54,224 bases of DNA from JBJENW01 sp051880395 (GTDB lineage Bacteria; Bacillota; Clostridia; Lachnospirales; Lachnospiraceae): the NCBI GenBank assembly GCA_051880395.1, contig JBJENW010000218.1:1-54224 (forward strand). The letters run 5' to 3'. A program made the position numbers and the translations under genes. The notes beneath the pieces are model-generated. The model made no database searches. It had not been told where the DNA came from and saw only the letters and a program-made list of their open reading frames with translations. Position 1 is the first letter of the stretch, and every line of letters begins with the position of its first letter. Of the stretch, positions 41,600-51,276 are shown one piece after another.

Positions 41600-42991
41600 A
41601 TGTCAATATTCAGAGAATTACAGCCTCTGGTCAATATTTCATATGATAGTATGGAAGCATATTTGTATGTGCCAGAGCCACAAAATGGGGTTCCGCCTTA
41701 TACGGTGGAACAATTAGAAGATTTTTTAAAGCAAAATGGCGTAATCATGGGGATTATGCACAAAAGCTTAGAAGAAATGGTGGAAAAGAAAATATATGGT
41801 CATGAAGTGCTCGTCGCAAAAGGCAAGGTAAAAAAAGAAGGAAAAGACGGATATTTTGAATATGCGTTTCAGCAGGAGTTAGACGGCTCTCCGAAGGTAA
41901 ATCCGAACGGAACCGTGGATTACTGGAACCTGAATCTGATCGAACTTGTAGACGAAGGTCAGGTTGTGGCAGTGTATCATCCGGCAGTGCAGGGCGAGGA
42001 CGGATTTGATGTGCGGGGAACCGAAAAACGTGCGACACTTGCGCGCGAGCAGAGACCGCTGAGTGGAAAAGGGTTTGCGCGTTCCGAGGATAATCTCGTT
42101 TATACAGCGGCTGTTTCCGGAAAGATCGAATTGAAAGGCACACGTCTGACGATTTCTCCAATTTACGAGATTTACGGGGATGTAGGAGTGAAGTCTGGCA
42201 ATGTAGATTTTAACGGGGATGTGGTCATTCATGGCAATGTCATTTCCGGAATGAGTGTGAAAGCATCTGGTACGGTCACCGTGGACGGCATCGTGGAATC
42301 TGCGACCATCGAAGCGGATGGGGATATCGTTCTTCGAAACGGAGTAAAAGGCGGAGGAAAAGCACTCATCGCATCGCAGAGTAATATTCATGCCCGGTAT
42401 TTAGAATATAGCAAGGTAGTTGCCGGCGAGAATATCGATTCGGAAGCGATCATTGACTGTCAGGTACAATGCGGAGATACGATCACGTTGAAAGGAAAAT
42501 ATGCGCGGATTCTCGGCGGCACGGTCCGGGCGACCAAACAGATCATCTGCAATGAGATCGGCAGTGATGCGGATCTTCATACCCAGGTATATGTCGGATG
42601 GGAAAAGAAAACGCTCGAAGCACAGCGGCAGCTCGAGACAGAAATTAAAGAACTAGAGGAAAAACTGCGAAGAACGCAGCAGTGCGAAGAGAAGTTTTCG
42701 ACCGCAATGTTGAATGGTCATAAGATCGATCCGCAGCAGAAAGTAAAACTTTTGCGTGCAAAAATTCAGCTGGAGGCGGATGTGCGGACAAAATCAGAAG
42801 AACTCAGAGAGCTTAATCAGGTTGTAAATAAAAGTAAGGGAGCAAATGTGCGGGTATATAAGCGTATTTATGGTGGCTCGCAGGTAGGAATTAACGATAT
42901 TTGGATGAATGTCAAAAATATGTTGGAAAGTGTAGAGTTTTCTCGCAGATTGGAACGGGTTGTAGCGGAAAGAATCGGAGAAAACGATTGA
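41600..42991 (+). CDS. FapA-family polymerase-like protein (DUF342)
   Basis: The protein is 463 residues. An N-terminal mixed region (about 1-150) is followed by a right-handed beta-helix-like DUF342 domain (about 165-320, NVDFNGDVVIHGNVISGMSVKASGTVTV type repeats) and a C-terminal coiled coil (about 335-410). The family is linked to polymer or cell-surface functions in various bacteria, but its biochemistry is not settled. There is no signal peptide. GGAG precedes ATG 41600. A terminator follows. Confidence 0.83.
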   Translation: MSIFRELQPLVNISYDSMEAYLYVPEPQNGVPPYTVEQLEDFLKQNGVIMGIMHKSLEEMVEKKIYGHEVLVAKGKVKKEGKDGYFEYAFQQELDGSPKVNPNGTVDYWNLNLIELVDEGQVVAVYHPAVQGEDGFDVRGTEKRATLAREQRPLSGKGFARSEDNLVYTAAVSGKIELKGTRLTISPIYEIYGDVGVKSGNVDFNGDVVIHGNVISGMSVKASGTVTVDGIVESATIEADGDIVLRNGVKGGGKALIASQSNIHARYLEYSKVVAGENIDSEAIIDCQVQCGDTITLKGKYARILGGTVRATKQIICNEIGSDADLHTQVYVGWEKKTLEAQRQLETEIKELEEKLRRTQQCEEKFSTAMLNGHKIDPQQKVKLLRAKIQLEADVRTKSEELRELNQVVNKSKGANVRVYKRIYGGSQVGINDIWMNVKNMLESVEFSRRLERVVAERIGEND

Positions 42992-43046
42992 AAAGAATAA
43001 TGGGTTACTTTTTCAGTGGAAATATGGTACACTGTAAAAAGCAGTG

Positions 43047-43076
43047 GGAACGGTAGAAAACTGCCGTTCCTTTTTT
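43047..43076 (+). terminator. Intrinsic terminator after the FapA-like gene
   Basis: GGAACGGTAG (43047-43056) pairs with CTGCCGTTCC (43061-43070), followed by six T. Confidence 0.78.
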
Positions 43077-43110
43077 GCGTGAGAGATAGAACAGGAGGCA
43101 GAACAGGAAA

Positions 43111-44226
43111 TTGAAGCTGATTCATTGTGCGGATATTCATTTAGATGCCAGTATGGCGGCACGTTTGACGCAAGAACAGGCAAAAATGCGGAAAACAGAG
43201 TTATTGCAGACTTTTTTACATATGATCGATTATGCACAGCAGGAGCATGTGACAGCGATTTTGATCGCGGGGGATTTGTTTGATACAGAAGTTGTGTCGG
43301 CAGTGACACGAAAAAAAGTATACCAGGCGATTGAAGCGCATCCGGAGATTTCTTTCTTTTATCTAAAAGGAAATCATGACAAACTGCAGATGGATCAGAG
43401 GCAGGAAGAACAACCAGAAAATCTGTATATGTTTTCGGAACAGTGGCAGTCGTATTCTTTATATGAGCCGGGCTGTGAAACACCGGTAGTGATAAACGGT
43501 GTGGAGTTAACAGAAGCGAATTCAGACAAGATTTATGATTCGCTGCAGTTAGAAAAGGAACCGTTTCAGATCGTGATGCTGCACGGACAGGTGGTCACAC
43601 ATGACGGAGAGAAACAGTCTGGTCAGATCTCACTTTCCGCTTTGGCAGGAAAGCAGATTGATTATCTGGCACTTGGGCATATTCATAAAAGACAGTCCGG
43701 CACATTAGACGGGCGTGGCAGCTATTGTTACAGCGGATGTCTGGAGGGACGCGGATTTGACGAATGTGGACCACATGGATTTGTTCTTCTGGATATTGAC
43801 TGCGAAACACATCACTGTAAAATGGAATTTCAGCCGTTTGCAAAGCGGCAATATCATTGGGTGACGGTGGATGTCACAGGGTGCATAGATCCCATTTCCA
43901 TGGAGAAAAAGATACAGGATGTTTTGCAGAACGAAAATGCTGCGCCGGCGGATCTGGTCCGTGTTGAGATCACAGGAAAAATCCCGGTGGATGCAGAAAA
44001 AAATGCCACTTATCTGCAGCAGATGTTTGCGGAGCGCTATTTTTATCTGGAGCTAAAGGATCACACAACGCTGGAGATGGATGCCGATGCGTTTGCGCTG
44101 GATGCGTCTTTAAAAGGAGAATTTGTTCGTCTGGTCTCTTCGGCAGAGGAACTCGATGAGCAGACGAAAGCAAAAGTGATCCGGGTGGGATTACAACTTT
44201 TGACGGGAACAGAATTAGAAAGTTAG
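43111..44226 (+). CDS. SbcD/YhaO-like DNA repair metallophosphoesterase
   Basis: The protein is 371 residues. Phosphoesterase motifs are CADIHLDA (residues 6-13), AGDLFD, KGNHD and LGHIHKRQ, the Mre11/SbcD set. In B. subtilis the YhaO/YhaN pair is the SbcD/SbcC-like relative. The start codon is TTG 43111, with AGGAGG 12 bases upstream and a second AGGA closer. It is followed 17 bases later by its ATPase partner. It probably trims DNA ends; the substrate is inferred from the family. Confidence 0.88.
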   Translation: MKLIHCADIHLDASMAARLTQEQAKMRKTELLQTFLHMIDYAQQEHVTAILIAGDLFDTEVVSAVTRKKVYQAIEAHPEISFFYLKGNHDKLQMDQRQEEQPENLYMFSEQWQSYSLYEPGCETPVVINGVELTEANSDKIYDSLQLEKEPFQIVMLHGQVVTHDGEKQSGQISLSALAGKQIDYLALGHIHKRQSGTLDGRGSYCYSGCLEGRGFDECGPHGFVLLDIDCETHHCKMEFQPFAKRQYHWVTVDVTGCIDPISMEKKIQDVLQNENAAPADLVRVEITGKIPVDAEKNATYLQQMFAERYFYLELKDHTTLEMDADAFALDASLKGEFVRLVSSAEELDEQTKAKVIRVGLQLLTGTELES

Positions 44227-44243
44227 GGAAAGGGAGAAAGAAA

Positions 44244-46667
44244 ATGTATATCGAATCATGTCATATAGAGAATTTCGGGAAACTTCAGGATGTACATTTT
44301 GATTTTTCCCAACAATTGAATGTGATAAAAGAAGAAAATGGCTGGGGAAAAAGTACGCTGGCTGCATTTCTTCGTGTCATGTTTTTTGGCTTTGCAAATG
44401 AAGGAAAGCGAAACGAACTGGAAAAAGAGAGAAAACGGTTTGCACCGTGGCAGGGCGGCGTGTACGGTGGACAGCTTGTATTTTCTCATGATAAGAAACG
44501 CTATGAGATCGTGCGGACGTTTGGGAAAAAAGAAAAAGACGATACCTTTGAATTGTATGATGCAGATACCCATCTTTTGAGTGAAGATTTTTCCGCGAAG
44601 ATCGGAGAAGAACTGTTTGGTTTGGATGCAGTTTCGTTTGCACGCTCGATTTATGTGGCACAACAGGATTGCCGTACGGTCTCGACAGACGGGATTCACG
44701 CAAAACTGGGCGATCTCACCGAGGATACGGAGGATATCAGCCGGTTTGATGCGGTGAACAGGCAGATGGCGGATCTGTTAAATAAATGGTCCCCAAAAAG
44801 AAAGACGGGGGAAATTAAAAAGTTACGGACACAGTTGGAAGGCGTAGAAGCCAAATTGCTGCAAGGGCGTCAGTTGACACAGCAATTTGAGCAGCTAAAG
44901 CAGGAAATAAAAGAAACGCAGGAGAAGAAAGAGGAAGTACAGACACAGCTGAAAGAAGCGCAGCAGGAATTGGAAAAAGCGGGCGATCAGAAAGTGTTAG
45001 AAGCGCAGCGGGAAAATTATGCAGTGCTCTGTGAAAAAGTGAAAGCACAGCAGGAACTTTTGGAAAAAGAGAAGATTTTCTTCCCAAAGGGGCTGCTCTC
45101 GGAGGCGGACTGGCAGGAGTATAAAGCACAAGTGCATGCGCTGGAGGAAGAACAGAAACGTCTGCATCAGTTTGCACTGACAAACGAGGAAGAAAAGAGT
45201 TGGGAGATCTTTCAGGAGAAGTTTACGAAAAAGCCACCGGAGAAGGTTGAAATCGAGCGGCAGATCGCAGACTGGCAGGAGAGAAACCAACAGATGCAGA
45301 GTATGCAGAAGAAACAGAATGTCTGCGATATGCTGCAGCAGGATGTGGAAAGACACGAAAAGGAGATGGAACAGCCAAAGATGCATGCGACTGAAACATC
45401 CGGATGGAATGTCTGCATGATCCTTGGAGTGATACTCGCGGTCGTCGGAATCGTCTGCTTTTTTTTCATGAAATGGATGGCGCTTCCGATTCTGTTATTG
45501 GCTGCGGGCATCTGGGGAAGAGGCTGGGGAGAACACCGGCAGCTGCATAAAAAGACCAATCAGCTGAGACATGTGCATGAGGCACAAAAACAGGCACAGA
45601 AACAGTCGATTTCAGAGAAAAAAGAGGAAATCGAGAAGCTGCAAAGCGCGTGTGCACAGCTGCAAAAAGAAATCAATGCAAAAAATCAGCTGATGCAGCG
45701 GTTTTTGGAGCGGTATCATTTGGAATATCGGGAAAAAGAAGCATTGGAACAGTTGTATCAGTTAAAGACAGACACGGAGCTGTATCGGACGTTGGAAGAA
45801 AAAGTCGAAATGTTTGCCTGGACGCAGAAGAAATGTCTGGGATTTATGGAGCAGCTATCGGAATTTCTAAAGCAGCAGGGGCTTTTACCACCGCAGTATG
45901 CGAATGCGGCAGATGACTGCTTTACCTGGCAGTGTCAGGAATGGAGAGAGCATCGTGTGGCTTATACACTGGCCCAGAAAAATCTTAAAGAGGCAAAAGA
46001 AGAGGCAGATGAATTTGCAAAGAGTCACAATCTGGATCATAGGACAGAACAGGTGCAGGAAATTGATACCACGGATTTACAGAAAACGTGTGCGGAGTTG
46101 ACAACACAGGTGGAGCTGCTTGGTGAGAAGCGCGTGAAGCTGAGTCAAAAGATGCAGCAGTGTGCGCAGGAGACAGAGCAGCTGCGGGAAAAAGAAACAG
46201 AGGCAGAGCAGTTGAAGGAACAGATTGCATCGATGGAGAAAAACTATGCCATTTTGCAATTGACGCAGCAGTATCTGACACAGGCGTGCGAATCACTAAC
46301 AGCGAAATATATGGAGCCTGTGATGAAAGGATTTCGCAAGTATTTCCGGTTGTTGACAGGAGAGGCAGCAGATGGCTGGCAGTTAGATGCAAACAGCACG
46401 CTGAGTCATAAGGAGGCAGGACAACATCGACAGACGGGCTGGCTGAGTGCCGGCTGGCAGGATCTGACCGGAATCTGTCTTCGAATGGCATTTGCAGATG
46501 CTATGTATGTGGAAGAAAAGCCGATTTTGATCTTTGATGATCCGTTTGTAAATTTGGATGAGGAAAAAGTGAAAGGTGCGCTTGGCTTTTTAAAGGAAGC
46601 TGCAAAAGAGTATCAGATTTTATATTTTACCTGTCATGAAAGCAGGGCGTTGTTAGAGGAAAAGTAA
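44244..46667 (+). CDS. SbcC/YhaN-like coiled-coil ATPase
   Basis: The protein is 807 residues. Walker A GWGKST (residues 33-38) is at the N-terminus, followed by long coiled coils (about 190-395 and 430-720). Two hydrophobic helices (about 390-432) sit at the tip of the coiled coil, as in YhaN. The C-terminal half holds the signature region (LSAGWQDLTGICLRMAFADA) and Walker B (ILIFDDPFVNLDEE). It would dimerise with the adjacent phosphoesterase in an Mre11-Rad50-like complex. The membrane helices suggest a membrane-attached DNA-processing complex (inference). Confidence 0.87.
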   Translation: MYIESCHIENFGKLQDVHFDFSQQLNVIKEENGWGKSTLAAFLRVMFFGFANEGKRNELEKERKRFAPWQGGVYGGQLVFSHDKKRYEIVRTFGKKEKDDTFELYDADTHLLSEDFSAKIGEELFGLDAVSFARSIYVAQQDCRTVSTDGIHAKLGDLTEDTEDISRFDAVNRQMADLLNKWSPKRKTGEIKKLRTQLEGVEAKLLQGRQLTQQFEQLKQEIKETQEKKEEVQTQLKEAQQELEKAGDQKVLEAQRENYAVLCEKVKAQQELLEKEKIFFPKGLLSEADWQEYKAQVHALEEEQKRLHQFALTNEEEKSWEIFQEKFTKKPPEKVEIERQIADWQERNQQMQSMQKKQNVCDMLQQDVERHEKEMEQPKMHATETSGWNVCMILGVILAVVGIVCFFFMKWMALPILLLAAGIWGRGWGEHRQLHKKTNQLRHVHEAQKQAQKQSISEKKEEIEKLQSACAQLQKEINAKNQLMQRFLERYHLEYREKEALEQLYQLKTDTELYRTLEEKVEMFAWTQKKCLGFMEQLSEFLKQQGLLPPQYANAADDCFTWQCQEWREHRVAYTLAQKNLKEAKEEADEFAKSHNLDHRTEQVQEIDTTDLQKTCAELTTQVELLGEKRVKLSQKMQQCAQETEQLREKETEAEQLKEQIASMEKNYAILQLTQQYLTQACESLTAKYMEPVMKGFRKYFRLLTGEAADGWQLDANSTLSHKEAGQHRQTGWLSAGWQDLTGICLRMAFADAMYVEEKPILIFDDPFVNLDEEKVKGALGFLKEAAKEYQILYFTCHESRALLEEK

Positions 46668-46677
46668 GGAGAAAAAA

Positions 46678-49600
46678 ATGGCATTTGCGCATTTACATGT
46701 CCATACGGAATACAGTCTTCTGGATGGGTCAAATAAAATAAAGGAGTATGTCGCGCGTGTAAAAGAACTTGGCATGGACAGTGCGGCGATCACAGATCAC
46801 GGTGTCATGTTTGGCGTGATCGATTTTTATAAAGCTGCAAAGGAAGCAGGAATCCGTCCAATTCTGGGGTGTGAGGTGTATGTGGCACCGAATTCCAGAT
46901 TTGATCGGGAGCTGACGCATGGAGAAGATCGGTATTATCATCTGATCCTGCTTGCAGAAAATAATACAGGGTACAGCAATTTGATCAAGATCGTTTCCAA
47001 AGGATTTGTGGACGGCTATTATTACAAACCGCGTGTGGATCGGGAAATATTAGAAAAATATCATGAGGGAATCATCTGTCTGAGTGCTTGTCTGGCGGGA
47101 GAAGTACAGCGGCTTTTGGCGCGTGGTCTGTATGAAGAGGCAAAAGAGACCGCACTCTGGCATGAGCAGTGTTTTGGAAAAGGAAATTATTTTCTGGAAT
47201 TGCAGGATCATGGCATCCCGGAGCAGAAATTAGTCAATCAGCATCTGATGCGTCTGAGTGCGGATACAGGCATCGAGCTGGTTGCGACAAATGATGTGCA
47301 TTATACAAAAGCAGAGGATGCTGAGCCGCATGATATCTTACTCTGTCTGCAGACAAATAAAAAACTGACCGATGAAAATCGTCTGCGCTATGAGGGTGGA
47401 CAATATTTTGTGAAATCCGAAGAAGAAATGCGTGCACTGTTTCCGTATGCGCCGCAGGCGATTGAAAATACGCAAAAGATTGCAGAGCGCTGTAATGTCG
47501 AGATTGAATTCGGAAAGACAAAACTGCCGCATTTTGAAGTGCCAGAAGGGTATACATCGTATACGTATCTGAAAGAATTGTGCTACGACGGATTGAAAAA
47601 ACGATATCCGGATACGTATCAGGGGTTGGAAGAAAAGTTGCAGTATGAGCTCGATGTCATTCAGAAAATGGGATATGTCGATTACTTTCTGATCGTCTGG
47701 GATTTTATCCATTTTGCCAGAGAGCATGATATTATGGTGGGACCGGGACGAGGCAGTGCGGCAGGAAGTCTGGTGGCGTATACAACGGGGATTACAGATA
47801 TCGATCCAATCCGGTATAGTCTGATCTTCGAGCGTTTTCTGAATCCGGAGCGTGTGACGATGCCGGATATTGATATTGATTTTTGTTACGAGAGACGCCA
47901 GGAGGTCATCGACTATGTGGTGCGAAAATATGGAAAAGACTGCGTGACACAGATCGTAACCTTTGGTACGCTGGCAGCGCGCGGTGTCATCCGCGATGTC
48001 GGGCGTGTCATGGATCTGCCATACAGTTTTGTCGATAACATTGCAAAGCAGATTCCGCAGGAACTCGGAATCACGATCGACAAGGCATTGAAAAAGAACC
48101 CGGAACTTCGTCAGATGTATGAATCGGACGAGTCGGTGAAGAAGCTGATCGATATGTCGAAACGATTGGAAGGATTGCCGCGTCATACCTCTATGCATGC
48201 TGCCGGTGTCGTGATCAGTCAGAATCCGATGGATGAATATGTGCCGCTGTCCCGTGCTTCGGATGGTACGATCGTTACGCAGTTTACGATGACGACGATC
48301 GAAGAACTTGGTCTGTTAAAGATGGATTTTCTGGGGCTTCGAACGCTCACGGTAATTCAGAATGCGGTGCGCATGGCAGAAAAAAGTACCGGGCGTGCGA
48401 TTGATCTGAATCAGATCGATTATGATGATAAGGCGGTCTTAGCCTCTTTGGGAACCGGAAAAACAGACGGGATCTTTCAGTTGGAAAGTGCCGGCATGAA
48501 AAACTTTATGAAAGAATTGAAACCGCAGAGTCTGGAAGATGTCATTGCCGGAATCGCCTTGTATCGACCGGGACCGATGGATTTTATCCCGCAGTACATT
48601 CGGGGAAAAAATGATGCGGACAGCGTGGTCTATGACTGCCCGCAGTTGAAACCGATCTTAGAGCCGACCTATGGCTGTATCGTTTATCAGGAGCAGGTTA
48701 TGCAGATCGTGCGGGATCTGGCTGGCTATACACTTGGCCGAAGCGATCTGGTGCGACGTGCCATGTCTAAGAAAAAAGCTGCAGTCATGGAAAAGGAGCG
48801 GCAGAACTTTGTCTATGGAAATGAAGAAGAGGGCGTACCAGGCTGTATCGCAAATGGCATCGATGAGAAAACAGCAAATAAAATCTACGATGAGATGATC
48901 GATTTTGCCAAATATGCGTTTAATAAATCACATGCGGCGGCATATGCGGTGGTTTCTTATCAGACGGCGTATTTGAAGTATTATTATCCGGTGGAATATA
49001 TGGCAGCTTTGATGACGTCTGTGATGGACAATACATCGAAAGTGTCCGAGTATATTTTATCCTGCCGGCAGATGGGAATTCAGGTTCTGCCCCCGGATAT
49101 CAATAAAGGGGAGATGGGATTTTCGGTGGATTCTGGAAATATCCGCTACGGTCTTGCCGCGATCAAAAGTGTCGGCCGGCCGGTCATCGCCTCGATTTTA
49201 GAGGAACGAAATGCCAACGGTACGTTCGAGAGTTTAGAAGATTTTATTTCCCGCCTTTCCGGAAAAGATCTGAATAAGCGAACGCTGGAAAACTTTATTA
49301 AATCCGGAGCGTTTGATGATCTTGGCGGGACAAGAAAACAGTTTATGCAGGTATATTCTCGCATTTTAGACGGCGTGGTGCAGGAGAAGAAAAATTCCGT
49401 TTCCGGGCAGATGTCACTGTTTGATTTTGTCGCGGAGGAGGAAAAAGCAGAATATACCGTGCAGATGCCGGATGTGGGCGAATTTCCGAAAGAAGTGCGC
49501 CTGGCGTTTGAAAAAGATGTGCTCGGGGTGTATCTGACCGGACATCCACTGGAAGAATATGAAGAAAAATGGCGCAAAAACATCACATCTGTGACGACAG

Positions 49601-50160
49601 ATTTCTTGTATGATGAAGAGTTAAAGAGTGCAAAAGTGATGGATGGTCAGAGAGTCGTCATCGGCGGGATGCTCACGGAAAAAACGATCAAGTATACAAA
49701 AACAAACCAGACAATGGCATTTTTGACAATCGAAGATCTGGTTGGAACCGTGGAAGTGATCGTGTTTCCAAGGGATTATCAAAAGTACGCTCGTTTTCTG
49801 GAGGTGGATGAAAAATTGCTGATCTGTGGACGGGTAAATGCCGAGGAAGAGAAAAACGGAAAGCTCATCTGCGAAAAGATCGTACCATTTGATGATGTCC
49901 CGTGTGAATTGTGGTTGCAGTTTGCGGATAAGAATGTGTATGAACAGAAAGAGGCGGAGATTTTGCAGGAGTTGGCGGATTCGGACGGAAAGGACAGTGT
50001 CGTGTTTTATATTGCGGCAGAAAAAGCGATGAAACGACTGCCGCCAAGCCGAACGGTGAAGGCCGATCAGGCGCTTGTCAACAGTTTAACTAACATTCTG
50101 GGCGAAAATAATGTGAAAGTTGTAGAAAAGAATATTGCAATCATGGGAAAAAGAGATTAA
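46678..50160 (+). CDS. dnaE: DNA polymerase III alpha subunit (DnaE type)
   Basis: The protein is 1160 residues. An N-terminal PHP domain (HLHVHTEYSLLDG, then ITDHGVMFG) is followed by the polymerase core with PDIDIDF (about 396-402) holding the catalytic Asp residues, the GPGRGSAAGS block, a helix-hairpin-helix region and a C-terminal OB fold (about 990-1060). The exonuclease domain of PolC is absent, so this is the DnaE-type polymerase. GGAG lies about 6 bases before ATG 46678, 10 bases after the YhaN-like gene, suggesting co-transcription with the repair pair. Confidence 0.97.
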   Translation: MAFAHLHVHTEYSLLDGSNKIKEYVARVKELGMDSAAITDHGVMFGVIDFYKAAKEAGIRPILGCEVYVAPNSRFDRELTHGEDRYYHLILLAENNTGYSNLIKIVSKGFVDGYYYKPRVDREILEKYHEGIICLSACLAGEVQRLLARGLYEEAKETALWHEQCFGKGNYFLELQDHGIPEQKLVNQHLMRLSADTGIELVATNDVHYTKAEDAEPHDILLCLQTNKKLTDENRLRYEGGQYFVKSEEEMRALFPYAPQAIENTQKIAERCNVEIEFGKTKLPHFEVPEGYTSYTYLKELCYDGLKKRYPDTYQGLEEKLQYELDVIQKMGYVDYFLIVWDFIHFAREHDIMVGPGRGSAAGSLVAYTTGITDIDPIRYSLIFERFLNPERVTMPDIDIDFCYERRQEVIDYVVRKYGKDCVTQIVTFGTLAARGVIRDVGRVMDLPYSFVDNIAKQIPQELGITIDKALKKNPELRQMYESDESVKKLIDMSKRLEGLPRHTSMHAAGVVISQNPMDEYVPLSRASDGTIVTQFTMTTIEELGLLKMDFLGLRTLTVIQNAVRMAEKSTGRAIDLNQIDYDDKAVLASLGTGKTDGIFQLESAGMKNFMKELKPQSLEDVIAGIALYRPGPMDFIPQYIRGKNDADSVVYDCPQLKPILEPTYGCIVYQEQVMQIVRDLAGYTLGRSDLVRRAMSKKKAAVMEKERQNFVYGNEEEGVPGCIANGIDEKTANKIYDEMIDFAKYAFNKSHAAAYAVVSYQTAYLKYYYPVEYMAALMTSVMDNTSKVSEYILSCRQMGIQVLPPDINKGEMGFSVDSGNIRYGLAAIKSVGRPVIASILEERNANGTFESLEDFISRLSGKDLNKRTLENFIKSGAFDDLGGTRKQFMQVYSRILDGVVQEKKNSVSGQMSLFDFVAEEEKAEYTVQMPDVGEFPKEVRLAFEKDVLGVYLTGHPLEEYEEKWRKNITSVTTDFLYDEELKSAKVMDGQRVVIGGMLTEKTIKYTKTNQTMAFLTIEDLVGTVEVIVFPRDYQKYARFLEVDEKLLICGRVNAEEEKNGKLICEKIVPFDDVPCELWLQFADKNVYEQKEAEILQELADSDGKDSVVFYIAAEKAMKRLPPSRTVKADQALVNSLTNILGENNVKVVEKNIAIMGKRD

Positions 50161-50288
50161 AATAGAATAGGCTGCGGTAGTTGTGGAACTATCGCTTTTC
50201 TCTGACAGGGGGAGGATTCCTTTCCGGTTGGAGTGTTTGACACAGGCAGGAATACGGAAGTTAAGAAAACATTTAGGAGGTTATAAAA

Positions 50289-51263
50289 ATGGCAAACGAC
50301 ATTCAGACAATTGGTGTATTGACAAGTGGTGGAGATGCTCCGGGAATGAACGCAGCGATTCGTGCGGTTGTTCGTCAGGCATTGGCAAAAGGAAAAAAAG
50401 TAAAAGGTATCAAGAGAGGATATGCAGGACTTCTGCAGGAAGAGATCGTGGATATGGAAGCGAAAGACGTATCCGATATCATCCAGCGCGGTGGTACGAT
50501 CTTACAGACGGCTCGTTGTATGGAATTTACAACACCGGAAGGACAGCAGAAAGGTGCAGAAATCTGTAGAAAACACGGAATTGACGGAATCATCGTTATC
50601 GGTGGTGACGGTTCTTTCCAGGGTGCACAGAAACTGGCAAATCTCGGAATCAATACAATCGGTCTGCCGGGTACCATTGACCTTGATATTGCTTGTACCG
50701 AATACACGATCGGATTCGACACAGCAGTCAATACTGCAATGGAAGCAATTGATAAAGTACGTGATACTTCTACTTCTCATGAAAGATGTTCCATCATCGA
50801 AGTTATGGGACGTGGAGCAGGATACATCGCTTTGTGGTGTGGTATCGCAAATGGTGCAGAGGATATTCTGATTCCGGAAAAATATGACTTTGATGAGCAG
50901 AAGTTAGTAAATAAAGTCATCGACAATCGTAGAAAAGGTAAGAAACACCATATCATCATCAATGCCGAGGGTATCGGACATTCGACTAGTATGGCAAAGA
51001 GAATCGAAGCTGCTACAGGAGTTGAGACAAGAGCGACCATCTTAGGCCATATGCAGCGTGGTGGAAGCCCGACGGCAAAAGACCGTGTTTACGCATCTAC
51101 CATGGGTGCGCTGGCAGTCGATCTGTTATGCGAAGGAAAATCCAACCGTGTTGTTGGATATCGTCAGGGCGAGTTCGTTGATTTTGATATCAATGAAGCA
51201 CTGGCAATGCAGAAGAATATTGACGAGTATCAGTACAACATCTGCTACACATTATCAAACTAA
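50289..51263 (+). CDS. pfkA: ATP-dependent 6-phosphofructokinase
   Basis: The protein is 324 residues. GGDAPGMNAAIR (14-25) binds ATP and GGDGS (105-109) keeps the Gly typical of ATP-dependent enzymes. The catalytic Asp is in TIDLD (129-133), where the more common sequence is TIDND; the two Asp residues remain. HERCSIIEVMGR and the C-terminal fructose-phosphate site are present. It commits carbon to glycolysis. AGGAGG lies about 8 bases before ATG 50289. The methyltransferase gene follows after 13 bases. Confidence 0.95.
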   Translation: MANDIQTIGVLTSGGDAPGMNAAIRAVVRQALAKGKKVKGIKRGYAGLLQEEIVDMEAKDVSDIIQRGGTILQTARCMEFTTPEGQQKGAEICRKHGIDGIIVIGGDGSFQGAQKLANLGINTIGLPGTIDLDIACTEYTIGFDTAVNTAMEAIDKVRDTSTSHERCSIIEVMGRGAGYIALWCGIANGAEDILIPEKYDFDEQKLVNKVIDNRRKGKKHHIIINAEGIGHSTSMAKRIEAATGVETRATILGHMQRGGSPTAKDRVYASTMGALAVDLLCEGKSNRVVGYRQGEFVDFDINEALAMQKNIDEYQYNICYTLSN

Positions 51264-51276
51264 AGGAATTTGTTTT

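Noticed and set aside
43016..43033. Possible promoter TTACTT-TACACT before the YhaO-like gene
   Set aside because: The predicted start would lie immediately before the FapA terminator hairpin, so it would be terminated at once; the evidence is too weak.
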